A stretch of 62,988 nt of DNA from Pelagibacterales bacterium SAG-MED28. GTDB lineage: Bacteria; Pseudomonadota; Alphaproteobacteria; Pelagibacterales; Pelagibacteraceae. A model generated the notes under the pieces. That model saw nothing but the letters and a program-made list of their open reading frames with translations. It had not been told where the DNA came from and ran no database searches. Below, one piece after another: positions 36,204 to 44,835 of the stretch. The DNA is taken from assembly GCA_014653835.1 (NCBI GenBank), contig JACWDY010000005.1, positions 1 to 62,988 of the forward strand, read 5' to 3'. The stretch's first letter is position 1. Each line of letters begins with the position of its first letter. The position numbers and the translations under genes were made by a program.

Positions 36204-36250
36204 TTTTAATTTTATTAATATAACTTAGACAGAAAAATTTAGGTAAGATT

Positions 36251-37135
36251 ATGATTAAAAAAGGAGTATACGCGGCTGGTTTGAGCGTGCTGAATACTGA
36301 TAGGACCTTGGATATTGATGCAACTATTGCTCATGCAAGTCAAGCTATTCAAAGTGGTTTACACGGAATTTTCTTTTTTGGCTCAACAGGTCAAAGTCAA
36401 TTAATTTCTACAAATGAAAAAAAAGAACTTATTGCTAAAATTGCGAGCAATAAATTTAGAAAAAATTTTTTTTTAGGAACAGGTAATAATTCTTTAAACG
36501 AAAATATTGATATTGTTAAATATGCAATGGAGTATGACTTTAAAGAATTTCTAATTATGCCTCCTGCTTATTACAAAGGGAATACCGATGAAGGTGTTTT
36601 TGATTTTTATTCAAGATTGATAAGTGTAATCCCCAAGGTAAAAATTATTCTTTATAATTTTGAAAAATTAAGTGGTTATAAGTTTTCAGAAGAGGCAGTA
36701 ATTAAACTTGTTAAAGCTTATCCAGACAATATTATTGGATGTAAAGATTCAAGTTACAATTTATATGAAAATCTAAAATTACCAAACTTTTTAATGTTTC
36801 CAGGATCAGAGTCCAAACTTTTAAAAGGTTTAGAGCTTGGCTGCTCAGGCTGTATTTCTGCAGTGACGAATGTTACGCACTCTTTGGCTAGAAAAGTGTT
36901 TGACGATTTTGAAAATAAAATATCTCAATCTAAGAACAAACAATTAATTAACGTTAGAGAGACATTTGATCAATATAATTTAATATCTGCACTTCACAGT
37001 TTTTTATCAATTAAAGATGAAACATTTAAAAATATAATGCCGCCTTTAGTTTTATTATCAGAGGAAAAGAAGAAAGAATTAATGGGCAAGTTAAAAAAAT
37101 TAGAATTTGTCTCAGAAAAAAATTTAGCTGCGTGA
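36251..37135 (+). CDS. dihydrodipicolinate synthase/N-acetylneuraminate lyase family protein
   Basis: A 294-residue class I aldolase barrel. The Schiff-base Lys is in IIGCKDSS (about 165) and the Tyr in ILYNFEKLSGY (about 134). The substrate loop GTTGE of true DapA is altered to GSTGQ, so this is probably a paralogue acting on another 2-oxo acid rather than the lysine-pathway enzyme. Followed after 3 bases by a cyclopropane fatty acid synthase with no obvious metabolic link. Confidence 0.85.
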   Translation: MIKKGVYAAGLSVLNTDRTLDIDATIAHASQAIQSGLHGIFFFGSTGQSQLISTNEKKELIAKIASNKFRKNFFLGTGNNSLNENIDIVKYAMEYDFKEFLIMPPAYYKGNTDEGVFDFYSRLISVIPKVKIILYNFEKLSGYKFSEEAVIKLVKAYPDNIIGCKDSSYNLYENLKLPNFLMFPGSESKLLKGLELGCSGCISAVTNVTHSLARKVFDDFENKISQSKNKQLINVRETFDQYNLISALHSFLSIKDETFKNIMPPLVLLSEEKKKELMGKLKKLEFVSEKNLAA

Positions 37136-37138
37136 TTT

Positions 37139-38344
37139 ATGATTTTAGCGAGAATATTTACAAATATTTATAAGGAAGGCGGCATTATTCTAATTGATGC
37201 CAAAGGTCAAAAATATATTTGTGGCGATCCGAAAAAAGAGAAGCCTATTACTTTAAAATTGTTGAAAGAAAATTTAAATTGGAAACTGTTACTAGATCCT
37301 GAGCTTGAATTTCCGGAAGCTTACATGAGAAATGAAATTATTATTGAAAATGGATCACTCAAAGATTTCTTAATGGATTTAGTTAAGAATTTAGGAAGAG
37401 GCGAAATTTCCACAGCAAGCTTAATAACAAAAAAAATTTACCAGGTTTGGAGAACTATTACAAATTATAACTTACCTGGAAAGTCTAGAAAAAATGTCGA
37501 ACATCATTATGATATTGGTGGAGTAAAAGGTGAAAAGTTATACGATATTTTTTTAGATAAAACTCATCGTTTGTATTCTTGCGCCTATTGGAAAAATGAC
37601 ACAAAGACTTTAGAGGAAGCTCAGCAAAATAAAATTGATCACATTGTTAAGAAACTTGATATTAAGGAAGGACAAAAAGTTTTAGAGGCTGGATGTGGAT
37701 GGGGAGGGATGGCATTTGAAATAGCTAAACAAAAAAAATGTGAGGTAACTGGAATTTCTTTAAGCAAAAATCAAATTGAATACTGTAAACGTAAAGCAAA
37801 AGAATTAAACTTAGATAATCAAGTTAAATTTGAGCTAATTGACTATAGAGAGGCACAAGGAGAATATGATCGTATTTTTTCTGTTGGAATGTTTGAGCAT
37901 GTAGGAAAAAAATTTTATAACAAGTTTTTTAAATCAATGAATAAGCTTCTAAAAGATGATGGTATTTTTTTGCTACATACCATTGGAGTAGTTGACAAAC
38001 CATCTCCAACTAATAAATTCATTAACAAATACATTTTTCCAGGGGGAACTTGCCCTTCATTTAGTCAAATTATTACCCCAATAGAAAAAACAGGCCTTAT
38101 TGTTTGTGATGCTGAAACACTTATAAGACACTACGATAAAACTTTGGAAAACTGGTTAGAGCGATTTATGAACAAAAAAAAGGAAGTAAAAGATTTATTT
38201 GGCGAAAAATTTGTCAAAATGTGGGAATATTACATGGCAAGTTGTGCGGCAGCATTTAGATACAGAGATCTTGTTGTTTTTCAATTACAAATTGTTAAGA
38301 AGTTTCAATCAGCGCATCGCACAAGAGACTATATATATTCATAA
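37139..38344 (+). CDS. cfa: cyclopropane-fatty-acyl-phospholipid synthase family
   Basis: A 401-residue SAM-dependent enzyme: N-terminal domain (about 1-110), then VEHHYDIG, LYSCAYW, the SAM-binding VLEAGCGWGGMAFEIA (about 181), SVGMFEHVG and FQLQIVKK near the end. These proteins methylate phospholipid acyl double bonds to cyclopropane, a membrane-stability modification. Related enzymes may make other methylated lipids. Confidence 0.92.
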   Translation: MILARIFTNIYKEGGIILIDAKGQKYICGDPKKEKPITLKLLKENLNWKLLLDPELEFPEAYMRNEIIIENGSLKDFLMDLVKNLGRGEISTASLITKKIYQVWRTITNYNLPGKSRKNVEHHYDIGGVKGEKLYDIFLDKTHRLYSCAYWKNDTKTLEEAQQNKIDHIVKKLDIKEGQKVLEAGCGWGGMAFEIAKQKKCEVTGISLSKNQIEYCKRKAKELNLDNQVKFELIDYREAQGEYDRIFSVGMFEHVGKKFYNKFFKSMNKLLKDDGIFLLHTIGVVDKPSPTNKFINKYIFPGGTCPSFSQIITPIEKTGLIVCDAETLIRHYDKTLENWLERFMNKKKEVKDLFGEKFVKMWEYYMASCAAAFRYRDLVVFQLQIVKKFQSAHRTRDYIYS

Positions 38345-38370
38345 AAACTGTTATTTAATTAGTAGCAGGT

Positions 38371-39591
38371 ATGAAAAAGAAGAAAAGAAAATCTATCAAA
38401 AAAAAATTTAAAAGACCTCAAAAACGCTCTTCAAAAAAAAATAGAATTAATAGCAAAAAAATAAAAAATAAAAAAACTAAAAGAAGAAAATATAAAAAAA
38501 TAGGCAAAAAGTTAAAAACTAAAAGTAAAATCAAATATAAAAAAATAATCAAAATAAAAAAGTTTGATAAAACCAACAAAAAAACAAGAGCTTTAGTATC
38601 TAGCTTATTAAATTTAAATGATAAAATTAAATCACTTGTTAGATTTAATTTTAATATAGACCAATCACTTCAAAACTTTTTTGTTGGAGTTTCCAAAAAA
38701 ATATCAGGTGTCAAAAAGATAATTTTAGAAGAAAGGGAAAAACAGAAAAAATTAAAATTAAGGTTAATGGAGCAGGAAAAAAAAGAAGCCCAAAAAAAAC
38801 TGATTGAGCAAGAAAAACTAGCTTTTATAGCTAAAAAGAATGAGCTCAGAGAAGAGCAAAAACTAGAAAGAGAAAGAAAACTAGATCTGCAAAAATTTAT
38901 TAAATTCGAACAAGCTGAACTTAGAAAAGAAAGAGCCGAAAAACAAAGGCAGTTTTTAGAACAAATAAAATTAGAGAAAAAAATAGATCAATTTAGAAAA
39001 AGAGAAGCTTTAGAGATTAGAAGTCTTGAAAAATATGTTCTTAGTCAACAGCGAGAGTCTTACGAAGAAGTCCAGCAACGTATAGATAGAATAAAAGAAA
39101 AATATAAACTAATTAGAGAACAAAAAATAAATGAAGCCATAAAAGAAAGGGTTGCTAGTCTCGGTATTAAAATTGAAGAGAGTGATAGTAAAGAAACATT
39201 ATTAGAAAAAGAAAGAGTTTATAGCGAAGAACGTCGTAAGATTGAATATGCTCTTGAAAGTTTTTATAGATCGGCACATAGCTTATGTTTTCAGTTGAAT
39301 AAAAAATATATTCCAAAATATCTAAGTATTATTAGGTGTATTGATAAAAGATTTGAAACTGGTGAGATATATATTAAGTGGGATGACTCAGCTGATGATG
39401 ATTGGTTAATTTTAATTTATATAAAAAATAATTCTCCTGATGAAGGAATTGTAATCGAGGATAAAACAAATCCTGAAAATAATGCAACATATGAATTTCA
39501 ACCTAATGAAATATTCAAAGCTTCAGATGCTATGGTTGATGCTTTAACTAAACTTTTAGACAGGGAGAGAAATAAAAGAAAAGTTAGTTAA
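38371..39591 (+). CDS. Lys-rich coiled-coil protein of unknown function
   Basis: A 406-residue protein in three parts: residues 1-70 are almost pure Lys/Arg with Ser/Asn (predicted disordered, strongly basic); about 110-290 form a long charged coiled coil (LEEREKQKKLKLRLMEQEKK type heptads); about 295-406 is a globular domain (YALESFYRSAHSLCFQLNKKY, IYIKWDDSADDDWLILIYIK, ending in a helix). No signal peptide or membrane segment. The basic tail suggests binding to nucleic acid or membrane surface; function is not recognised. It overlaps the convergent hydrolase gene by 8 bases. Confidence 0.8.
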   Translation: MKKKKRKSIKKKFKRPQKRSSKKNRINSKKIKNKKTKRRKYKKIGKKLKTKSKIKYKKIIKIKKFDKTNKKTRALVSSLLNLNDKIKSLVRFNFNIDQSLQNFFVGVSKKISGVKKIILEEREKQKKLKLRLMEQEKKEAQKKLIEQEKLAFIAKKNELREEQKLERERKLDLQKFIKFEQAELRKERAEKQRQFLEQIKLEKKIDQFRKREALEIRSLEKYVLSQQRESYEEVQQRIDRIKEKYKLIREQKINEAIKERVASLGIKIEESDSKETLLEKERVYSEERRKIEYALESFYRSAHSLCFQLNKKYIPKYLSIIRCIDKRFETGEIYIKWDDSADDDWLILIYIKNNSPDEGIVIEDKTNPENNATYEFQPNEIFKASDAMVDALTKLLDRERNKRKVS

Positions 39592-40636
39592 TAATTTGAC
39601 TTAATTTTTTGACTTCACCGATTTTAAAAATAATTGCATCATTTTTTTTATAACCAAACTTTTCAGCCCCATTTTTAAATCTTTCACGAGGCTCCATTAT
39701 TGGTTCTAAAGAAAGCACAACAGTTCCCCAATGCATACCAATTATCTTTTTACTTTTTAAGTCCTGCGCAACTTGTAAAGCTTCCTCAGGATTGGTGTGA
39801 TAAACTGACTTGTCTTTTACAGGCATCATTGGAAAAAAATTATAAGCGCCAATATTGATGAAGGTAATATCAATGGGACCATATTTTTTACCAAGTTCTT
39901 TATAGATATTTCCGTAGCCCGTATCACAAGCAAATAAAATTTTTTTACCTTTGTACTCTATTAAAAAGTTTCCCCACAAAGTTTTATTAGTATCCCATAA
40001 ACTTCTCTTTGACCAATGCACAGCAGGAAGTAAAGTGACCTTTACATTATCGTTAACTTTAATCTCTTGGTACCAGTCTAATTCATTTACGTCTTTATAA
40101 CTTCTAAAATATTTTCCAAGTTTTAAAGGCAAAATGACTTTAGATTTTTTGTAAGGAAAATTTCTAATCGTTGACATATCTTGATGGTCGTAATGGTTAT
40201 GAGTCAGAAGAAATAAATCAACAGGAGGTATTTCATTAAGGTTTACAGCAGGCGGCACATATCTTTTCGGCCCAAAAATTAATGGTCCTGTATTCTTTGA
40301 AAAAACAGGATCTGTTATAATTGTTGTATTGCCTAACTTAATCAAGAATGTTGCATGGCCAATCCAAGCTATATAGTCATTGTTTTCATTATCTTTCAAA
40401 TCTTTTAGAACTTTAATTCGAGGAACAACATGATCTTCAGGTATTTCGATTTTAATTTTTTTTCTCTCTTCATTGAAAATTTTATAAGACCATTTCACAT
40501 TAGAATCTCGTTCAGGTGAACCTTCTGGATTTCTAAAAGTACCATCTGGTAGATGGTGGTAAGGTTTGTTTTCCATAGCAAATAAATCTAAACTAAAAAA
40601 AATGGTGATTAAAATAAGAGTAGGAAATTTTTTCAT
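39584..40636 (-). CDS. metallo-beta-lactamase-fold hydrolase (UlaG/NAPE-PLD-like), exported
   Basis: A 350-residue protein with a signal peptide (about 1-20). Metal-binding motifs are THNHYDHQDM (about 150-158), AVHWSKR, ACDTGYG and MHWGTVVLS. The order and length match the NAPE-phospholipase-D-like/RomA group rather than beta-lactamases. An extracytoplasmic phospholipase or other phosphodiesterase is plausible; the substrate is unknown. Confidence 0.88.
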   Translation of the reverse strand: MKKFPTLILITIFFSLDLFAMENKPYHHLPDGTFRNPEGSPERDSNVKWSYKIFNEERKKIKIEIPEDHVVPRIKVLKDLKDNENNDYIAWIGHATFLIKLGNTTIITDPVFSKNTGPLIFGPKRYVPPAVNLNEIPPVDLFLLTHNHYDHQDMSTIRNFPYKKSKVILPLKLGKYFRSYKDVNELDWYQEIKVNDNVKVTLLPAVHWSKRSLWDTNKTLWGNFLIEYKGKKILFACDTGYGNIYKELGKKYGPIDITFINIGAYNFFPMMPVKDKSVYHTNPEEALQVAQDLKSKKIIGMHWGTVVLSLEPIMEPRERFKNGAEKFGYKKNDAIIFKIGEVKKLSQIIN

Positions 40637-40644
40637 GAGTTTTA

Positions 40645-40812
40645 TTAATGCTTATTTCTAGTTTCGTCATTAATTTTCTCACCAAATTTTTTAATTTTTT
40701 CCCATTCATTAATTTTTTTGTCCTTTTTTTCTGCCTTATAAGAAATTATTAATGGTAATACAATTAAAGCTATTACAATAAGAATACAAGAAATAATAAG
40801 GGATAAATTCAT
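40645..40812 (-). CDS. small single-pass membrane protein
   Basis: A 55-residue protein: hydrophobic helix (about residues 3-25, LSLIISCILIVIALIVLPLII) and a charged Lys/Glu-rich cytoplasmic tail. An in-frame ATG 15 bases further upstream (40827) would add five residues. The chosen start has AAGGG 4 bases before it, but that site and the ATG lie within a 13-bp inverted repeat. It is 8 bases upstream of the exported hydrolase gene, so the two are likely co-transcribed. Confidence 0.6.
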   Translation of the reverse strand: MNLSLIISCILIVIALIVLPLIISYKAEKKDKKINEWEKIKKFGEKINDETRNKH

Positions 40813-40824
40813 ATCCCTTATTAT
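40793..40824 (-). promoter_or_regulatory. 13-bp perfect inverted repeat covering the SD and start of the small membrane protein
   Basis: Arms ATAATAAGGGATA (40793-40805) and TATCCCTTATTAT (40812-40824) are exact reverse complements with a 6-base spacer. In the minus-strand transcript this hairpin would contain the AAGGG ribosome-binding site and the AUG at the loop edge, so folding should block initiation. It may instead be a DNA operator. Confidence 0.55.
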
Positions 40825-40852
40825 CATAGATTATTTAATTTGAAATAATTAT

Positions 40853-41056
40853 TTAGCTACCTAAACAATTTGATTTATTGATTCTTTTATCAAAATCTTT
40901 TGCGGCATCCTTACTCACAAACCAAACATAAGAAGACTCCTGCAATTTATTTGTGTCAGCTGTTGTACAACGTTTGCCAATTTTTACTTTGGCCATGTTA
41001 TTACCTGCGCAATTAATTAACAAAAGTGATAAAAATATAATAGATAATGTTTTCAT
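40853..41056 (-). CDS. small lipoprotein
   Basis: A 67-residue lipoprotein with lipobox LINC (Cys16) and a small domain containing KRCTTADTNKLQESSYVWFVSKDAAKDF and a final Cys (NCLGS). Two remaining cysteines could pair in the periplasm. Not recognised. It precedes the small membrane protein on the minus strand. Confidence 0.7.
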   Translation of the reverse strand: MKTLSIIFLSLLLINCAGNNMAKVKIGKRCTTADTNKLQESSYVWFVSKDAAKDFDKRINKSNCLGS

Positions 41057-41128
41057 AGTTTATAAGTAATTCTAAATTCTGCGTTTTGATTGGCATAAAT
41101 TGGACCAAAAAAAGAATATTTTGCTTTA

Positions 41129-41157
41129 TTGAAAACCCTCTCTATTCCGCATATGTT
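41129..41157 (+). promoter_or_regulatory. promoter of ybgC
   Basis: TTGAAA (41129-41134), 17-bp spacer and TATGTT (41152-41157). The -10 ends 5 bases before the ATG at 41163, implying a leaderless transcript. Confidence 0.45.
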
Positions 41158-41162
41158 TTAAT

Positions 41163-41558
41163 ATGTCAAATTTTCACACTTTTAAAATTAAAGTTTATTA
41201 TGAGGATACAGATGCCGGAGGTATTGTTTATTATGCCAGATATCTAAATTTTATTGAAAGAGCTAGAACGGAGATGATTTATGACCACTTAAAACTAAAT
41301 CATGCTAGGCTTAAAAAAGAGTACAACGCTGTATTTGTAGTAAGAGAATGTAATATAAAGTATCATAAATCAGCTAATTTTGAGGATCAATTAGAAATAC
41401 ATACGCATGTTATAAAGAAAACACCTGTGAGGTTAAATCTAAAACAACAAGTAATACGAGCAGATGAAATTTTGGTAACAGCAGAGGTAGAATTGGCAAT
41501 AATTGACAGTAATGGGTCGATTAGTAAATTATCTCAAAAATTACTAGAAAAAATATAA
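41163..41558 (+). CDS. ybgC: YbgC-type acyl-CoA thioesterase
   Basis: A 131-residue hotdog-fold thioesterase. VYYEDTDAGGIVYYARYLNFIERARTE carries the catalytic Asp and is diagnostic for the YbgC/4-hydroxybenzoyl-CoA thioesterase family. In many proteobacteria ybgC heads the tol-pal operon; here it is alone, with no tolQ, tolR, tolA, tolB or pal following. It hydrolyses short-chain or malonyl acyl-CoA or acyl-ACP. Confidence 0.92.
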   Translation: MSNFHTFKIKVYYEDTDAGGIVYYARYLNFIERARTEMIYDHLKLNHARLKKEYNAVFVVRECNIKYHKSANFEDQLEIHTHVIKKTPVRLNLKQQVIRADEILVTAEVELAIIDSNGSISKLSQKLLEKI

Positions 41559-41610
41559 ATTTGACGAATAGAGAACAAACGTTCGCCAAAATTTGCCGTT
41601 AATTACAAAT

Positions 41611-41636
41611 CAAGTTTGCAATTTTAGCAATACTTG
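41611..41636 (+). ncRNA. hairpin in the leader of the 38-aa gene
   Basis: CAAGTTTGC (41611-41619) pairs with GCAATACTTG (41627-41636) with one bulged base and a 7-base loop. It lies 30 bases before the small ORF. It may be a structured leader or an operator; the evidence is only base complementarity. Confidence 0.35.
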
Positions 41637-41665
41637 TTCAATTAAATTTAAACTATAAAGGACTA

Positions 41666-41782
41666 ATGAAATCTAGATCTAAAAAAATTAAAAGTAAAAA
41701 CACTAGTAAAAAAATTAAAAGAATTTCTCTTTTCGAGCTTCAAAACTCCCCAAAAGCCTTGCTTTTTAGAGCTCGAGCATAA
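41666..41782 (+). CDS. 38-residue highly basic small protein
   Basis: ATG is preceded by AAAGGA at a good distance and the frame runs 38 codons (MKSRSKKIKSK..., ending FRARA) to a stop 24 bases before a strong intrinsic terminator, so it looks like a self-contained transcription unit. The N-terminal half is Lys/Ser-rich (net charge about +14 overall); the C-terminal half has LFELQNSPKALLF. Size and charge recall small ribosome- or nucleic-acid-binding proteins, but I cannot assign a family. Confidence 0.6.
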   Translation: MKSRSKKIKSKNTSKKIKRISLFELQNSPKALLFRARA

Positions 41783-41805
41783 CATCCTTTCTCCCGCAAT
41801 TGATT

Positions 41806-41838
41806 AATGGCCTAATTTTGATTAGGCCATTGTTTTTA
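41806..41838 (+). terminator. Rho-independent terminator
   Basis: Stem AATGGCCTAA (41806-41815) with TTAGGCCATT (41822-41831), 6-base loop, then GTTTTTAT. It is the best canonical terminator in the window and ends the transcript of the 38-residue gene; purE starts 25 bases later. Confidence 0.85.
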
Positions 41839-41862
41839 TAGCCAAAATTGTTAAATTAATTT

Positions 41863-42351
41863 GTGAAAAGCAACAAACAAAATAATAAAGCAGCCATTAT
41901 TATGGGATCCCAATCAGATTATCCTATAATGAAAGATTGCGAAAAAATTCTTAAAATTTTAAAAATAAAATATCAAGTTTTAATAGTGAGTGCTCACAGA
42001 ACACCAAAACGAATGTTTCAATTTGCAGAGTCTGCTGAAAAAAATGGTTTTGGTGTAGTTATTGCTGGGGCTGGAGGAGCGGCCCATTTAGCTGGTATGA
42101 TTGCATCTCTGACCACGCTACCGGTGCTTGGAGTTCCAATGGAAACTAAAAAATTAAAGGGTCTCGACAGTTTACTATCTATGGCACAAATGCCAAAAGG
42201 TGTTCCAATTGGCTGTTTAGCTATTGATGGGGCATTTAATGCCGGACTACTAGCGGCATCTATTATCGGTAATTTTGATCATAAAATTAAATCAAATTTA
42301 GAAAAATGGAGACGTCTTCAAACTCAATCCATTAAAAAAAAACCTAAGTAA
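41863..42351 (+). CDS. purE: N5-carboxyaminoimidazole ribonucleotide mutase
   Basis: A 162-residue class I PurE converting N5-CAIR to CAIR in purine synthesis. IIMGSQSDYPIMKDC, VSAHRTPKRMF and VIAGAGGAAHLAGMIA are the active-site segments. GTG start, since the first internal ATG would cut into the GSQSD core. It is 3 bases from purK, its pathway partner. Confidence 0.95.
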   Translation: MKSNKQNNKAAIIMGSQSDYPIMKDCEKILKILKIKYQVLIVSAHRTPKRMFQFAESAEKNGFGVVIAGAGGAAHLAGMIASLTTLPVLGVPMETKKLKGLDSLLSMAQMPKGVPIGCLAIDGAFNAGLLAASIIGNFDHKIKSNLEKWRRLQTQSIKKKPK

Positions 42352-42354
42352 TTA

Positions 42355-43398
42355 ATGTCTGACAGCATATTAGGAATCATAGGTTCTGGTCAGTTAGGCT
42401 CAATGCTTTGCCAAGCAGCTAAAAAACTTAACGTCAGAACTGTTGTGATATCTGATGATGAACAAGGCCCAGCCCAAAAATATGCCGATCAATTCATTTT
42501 TGCAAAATATGACAATCAACAAAAAATAAAGCAATTTACAGATAAAGCAGATGTAGTTACTTTTGAGTTTGAAAACATACCAATCAGTATCTTAAAACAA
42601 ATAGAAAAAGAAAAAAAAGTTTTACCTAAACCTGAAATTAATAGAATTATCCAAAACAGAAAATTGGAAAAATCTTTTGTCAATGAACTCGGCATTGAAA
42701 CAACTAAATGGTCTTTTATAGCAAAGGCAGAAGATGTGACTAAAAATAGTAACTTATTGCCAGGAATTTTAAAAACTAATACTCTTGGTTATGATGGACA
42801 AGGTCAATTTGTACTGAAATCATTAGCTGATGTAAAAAAAGATTGGTGTTTCACTGCTGACTATATTTTGGAAAAAAAGGTAAATTTAAAAAAAGAAATT
42901 TCAGTTATTATTACGAGATTTATCGATGGTGAAACTTTTATCTACGAACCTATTGAAAATTTACACAAAGATCAGATTTTAAAACACTCAAAAATTCCTG
43001 CTAACATCAACGAAAAAATTTACAAGCAAGCTCAAAATAACGCTAAGATAATTGCTGATGAACTTGATTATGTAGGAAGCATGTGTGTTGAGTATTTTAT
43101 AGATCAAGATGACAATTTATTGGTTAACGAAATTGCACCTAGAGTACATAATTCTGGTCATTTAACTATTAACGCTTTTAATATTAGTCAGTTTGAAAAT
43201 CATATTAGAGCAGTATGCGGGCTTAAGTTTGAAAAACCAAAAAAAAATTCAAATGCTGAAATGATCAATATTTTAGGTAAAGAAATTGAAGAATACAGAT
43301 CGAAAACTTTTACAGAGGATGAATTCTTTTTTGACTACGGAAAAAAGATAATCAAAGAAAAAAGAAAAATGGGTCACCTTACGATTTTGAAAAAGTAA
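42355..43398 (+). CDS. purK: N5-carboxyaminoimidazole ribonucleotide synthase
   Basis: A 347-residue ATP-grasp enzyme making N5-CAIR from AIR, bicarbonate and ATP. ILGIIGSGQLGSMLCQAA starts the pre-ATP-grasp fold; KTNTLGYDGQGQF binds ATP; VNEIAPRVHNSGHLTI is the conserved metal/phosphate segment. Forms the purEK pair. Its stop abuts the convergent oxygenase gene with no spacer. Confidence 0.95.
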   Translation: MSDSILGIIGSGQLGSMLCQAAKKLNVRTVVISDDEQGPAQKYADQFIFAKYDNQQKIKQFTDKADVVTFEFENIPISILKQIEKEKKVLPKPEINRIIQNRKLEKSFVNELGIETTKWSFIAKAEDVTKNSNLLPGILKTNTLGYDGQGQFVLKSLADVKKDWCFTADYILEKKVNLKKEISVIITRFIDGETFIYEPIENLHKDQILKHSKIPANINEKIYKQAQNNAKIIADELDYVGSMCVEYFIDQDDNLLVNEIAPRVHNSGHLTINAFNISQFENHIRAVCGLKFEKPKKNSNAEMINILGKEIEEYRSKTFTEDEFFFDYGKKIIKEKRKMGHLTILKK

Positions 43399-44208
43399 CT
43401 ATTTAATCGTAATTCGATGCATCACCCTTTTGCAGTTTTTTATTTCACTTGCCATGTGCAAAATAGATAAATTATCCCAGAGACAAATATCATTTTTACT
43501 CCACTCATAGGAGAATATAAACTCTTCTTTATTAACATGTTTTATTAAATAATCTTTTAGGTATTCCGCGTCCTCTTCTTTAACATTTTTAATTTTTATC
43601 AAATGACCTGGGGAAACATATAAAGTCTTCTTACCCTTGACAGTTTTTACAATGGGATGTTCAGCTTCCATGCTTTCAGAGGATTTTATACCCATTTCTT
43701 TCTCTCTTTCTAGTCTTGTGACTGCAATGGGCCCTGCAGAAGAAAAAACACCTGTAGCACTTTTAATTTTATCTTTTATATCTTGAGGTAATTTTTCGTA
43801 GGCATTAAATCCAGATGAGAAGATCGTATTTCCTTGTCCGCTAGGAATTTCTATGCCCATCAACATGGTATAACGAGGACGATCATTAGCCAGATAACTA
43901 GTATCTTGATGCAGCCAACTAGATCCAAAACTTAAATTTTTATCACTAGGTTTTCTCTCTATGACATTTATAAATGGAAATTTAATATCTAACCCCCTCA
44001 ATCTTGGATAAACAACCGGCTGGCCTATATCTTTTGCAAATTTTTGATATGACTCGGGATCTAGGTTTTGTTTTTTGATAAAGACAACACCAAATTGGTT
44101 TAATATATTTTTTATTTCTTTTGCCTGTTCTTTATTTAAAATTTTAAGATCAATATCATTTATATAGGCCCCAACGTTATTTATTCCTGGTGTAATAGAT
44201 AAGTTCAT
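43399..44208 (-). CDS. TauD/TfdA-family 2-oxoglutarate dioxygenase
   Basis: A 269-residue non-haem iron enzyme. The facial triad is visible as HQDTSY (first His and Asp) and SILHMA near the C-terminus (second His), with an Arg in MHRITIK that would bind 2-oxoglutarate. Family members release sulfite from taurine or hydroxylate other small acids. Substrate not determinable; it abuts the SRAP gene upstream with no gap. Confidence 0.9.
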   Translation of the reverse strand: MNLSITPGINNVGAYINDIDLKILNKEQAKEIKNILNQFGVVFIKKQNLDPESYQKFAKDIGQPVVYPRLRGLDIKFPFINVIERKPSDKNLSFGSSWLHQDTSYLANDRPRYTMLMGIEIPSGQGNTIFSSGFNAYEKLPQDIKDKIKSATGVFSSAGPIAVTRLEREKEMGIKSSESMEAEHPIVKTVKGKKTLYVSPGHLIKIKNVKEEDAEYLKDYLIKHVNKEEFIFSYEWSKNDICLWDNLSILHMASEIKNCKRVMHRITIK

Positions 44209-44835
44209 TTAATTTAAAGGTTTGATTAAAGCAGGATCATTATTTACAGGATTGTTAACATCCTTAGATATTTCATGAAATTTTAAGCTCGGAGGTTTTA
44301 TAGAGTTTAAGATTTCCATAGCATCTTTTTTAACATTTAAATAATTATTAATCTGACTTTGATTGATGATCAAGGGTTCACGATGATGAATAGAGCTAAT
44401 TTTTTCTGTAGCTTCTCTGGTTATAATACAAAATTGATTGTTTTGATGAATACCCGCAAAAAACATAATTTCATCATCTTCCTTAGAAAAATAATAGGGA
44501 ATTTTAATTTTATCCTCTCTTTTCCATTCATAATAACCATCTGCAGGGACTACGCATCTTGAAGTTTGTATCAAATTTTTAAACGTAACCTTTTCCATGA
44601 GTGTTTCTTTTCTTGCATTAATTAATGGTGAGAATTTATCAAGTTTTTTAGACCAGCCAGGAACAAGCCCCCACTCACATAATTCTAAAGCCTTTCCGTT
44701 AGTATAAGATTTAATTACAGGCAACTGTTGAGTTGGATGAGCATTATAATTATCAGTATCTTCAACTTTAATATTAGTTTTAACAAGATTGGCTGTTTTA
44801 GTAAGAGGTTTAGTGATTTTATAACGACCACACAT
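44209..44835 (-). CDS. SRAP-domain DNA-abasic-site crosslinking protein (YedK/HMCES family)
   Basis: A 208-residue protein with the catalytic Cys2 in MCGRY, exposed after Met removal, VVPADGYYEWKR (active-site Glu) and SIHHREPLII (active-site His). SRAP proteins form a covalent thiazolidine link to abasic sites in single-stranded DNA, protecting replication forks. The start codon overlaps by one base with the stop of a 36-residue basic ORF. Confidence 0.93.
   Translation of the reverse strand: MCGRYKITKPLTKTANLVKTNIKVEDTDNYNAHPTQQLPVIKSYTNGKALELCEWGLVPGWSKKLDKFSPLINARKETLMEKVTFKNLIQTSRCVVPADGYYEWKREDKIKIPYYFSKEDDEIMFFAGIHQNNQFCIITREATEKISSIHHREPLIINQSQINNYLNVKKDAMEILNSIKPPSLKFHEISKDVNNPVNNDPALIKPLN

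Noticed and set aside
41573-41584. Palindrome GAAC-N4-GTTC resembling a Gram-positive type LexA box upstream of the 38-aa gene
   Set aside because: Alphaproteobacterial LexA sites usually are direct GTTC repeats; no DNA-repair gene follows and one site is weak evidence.
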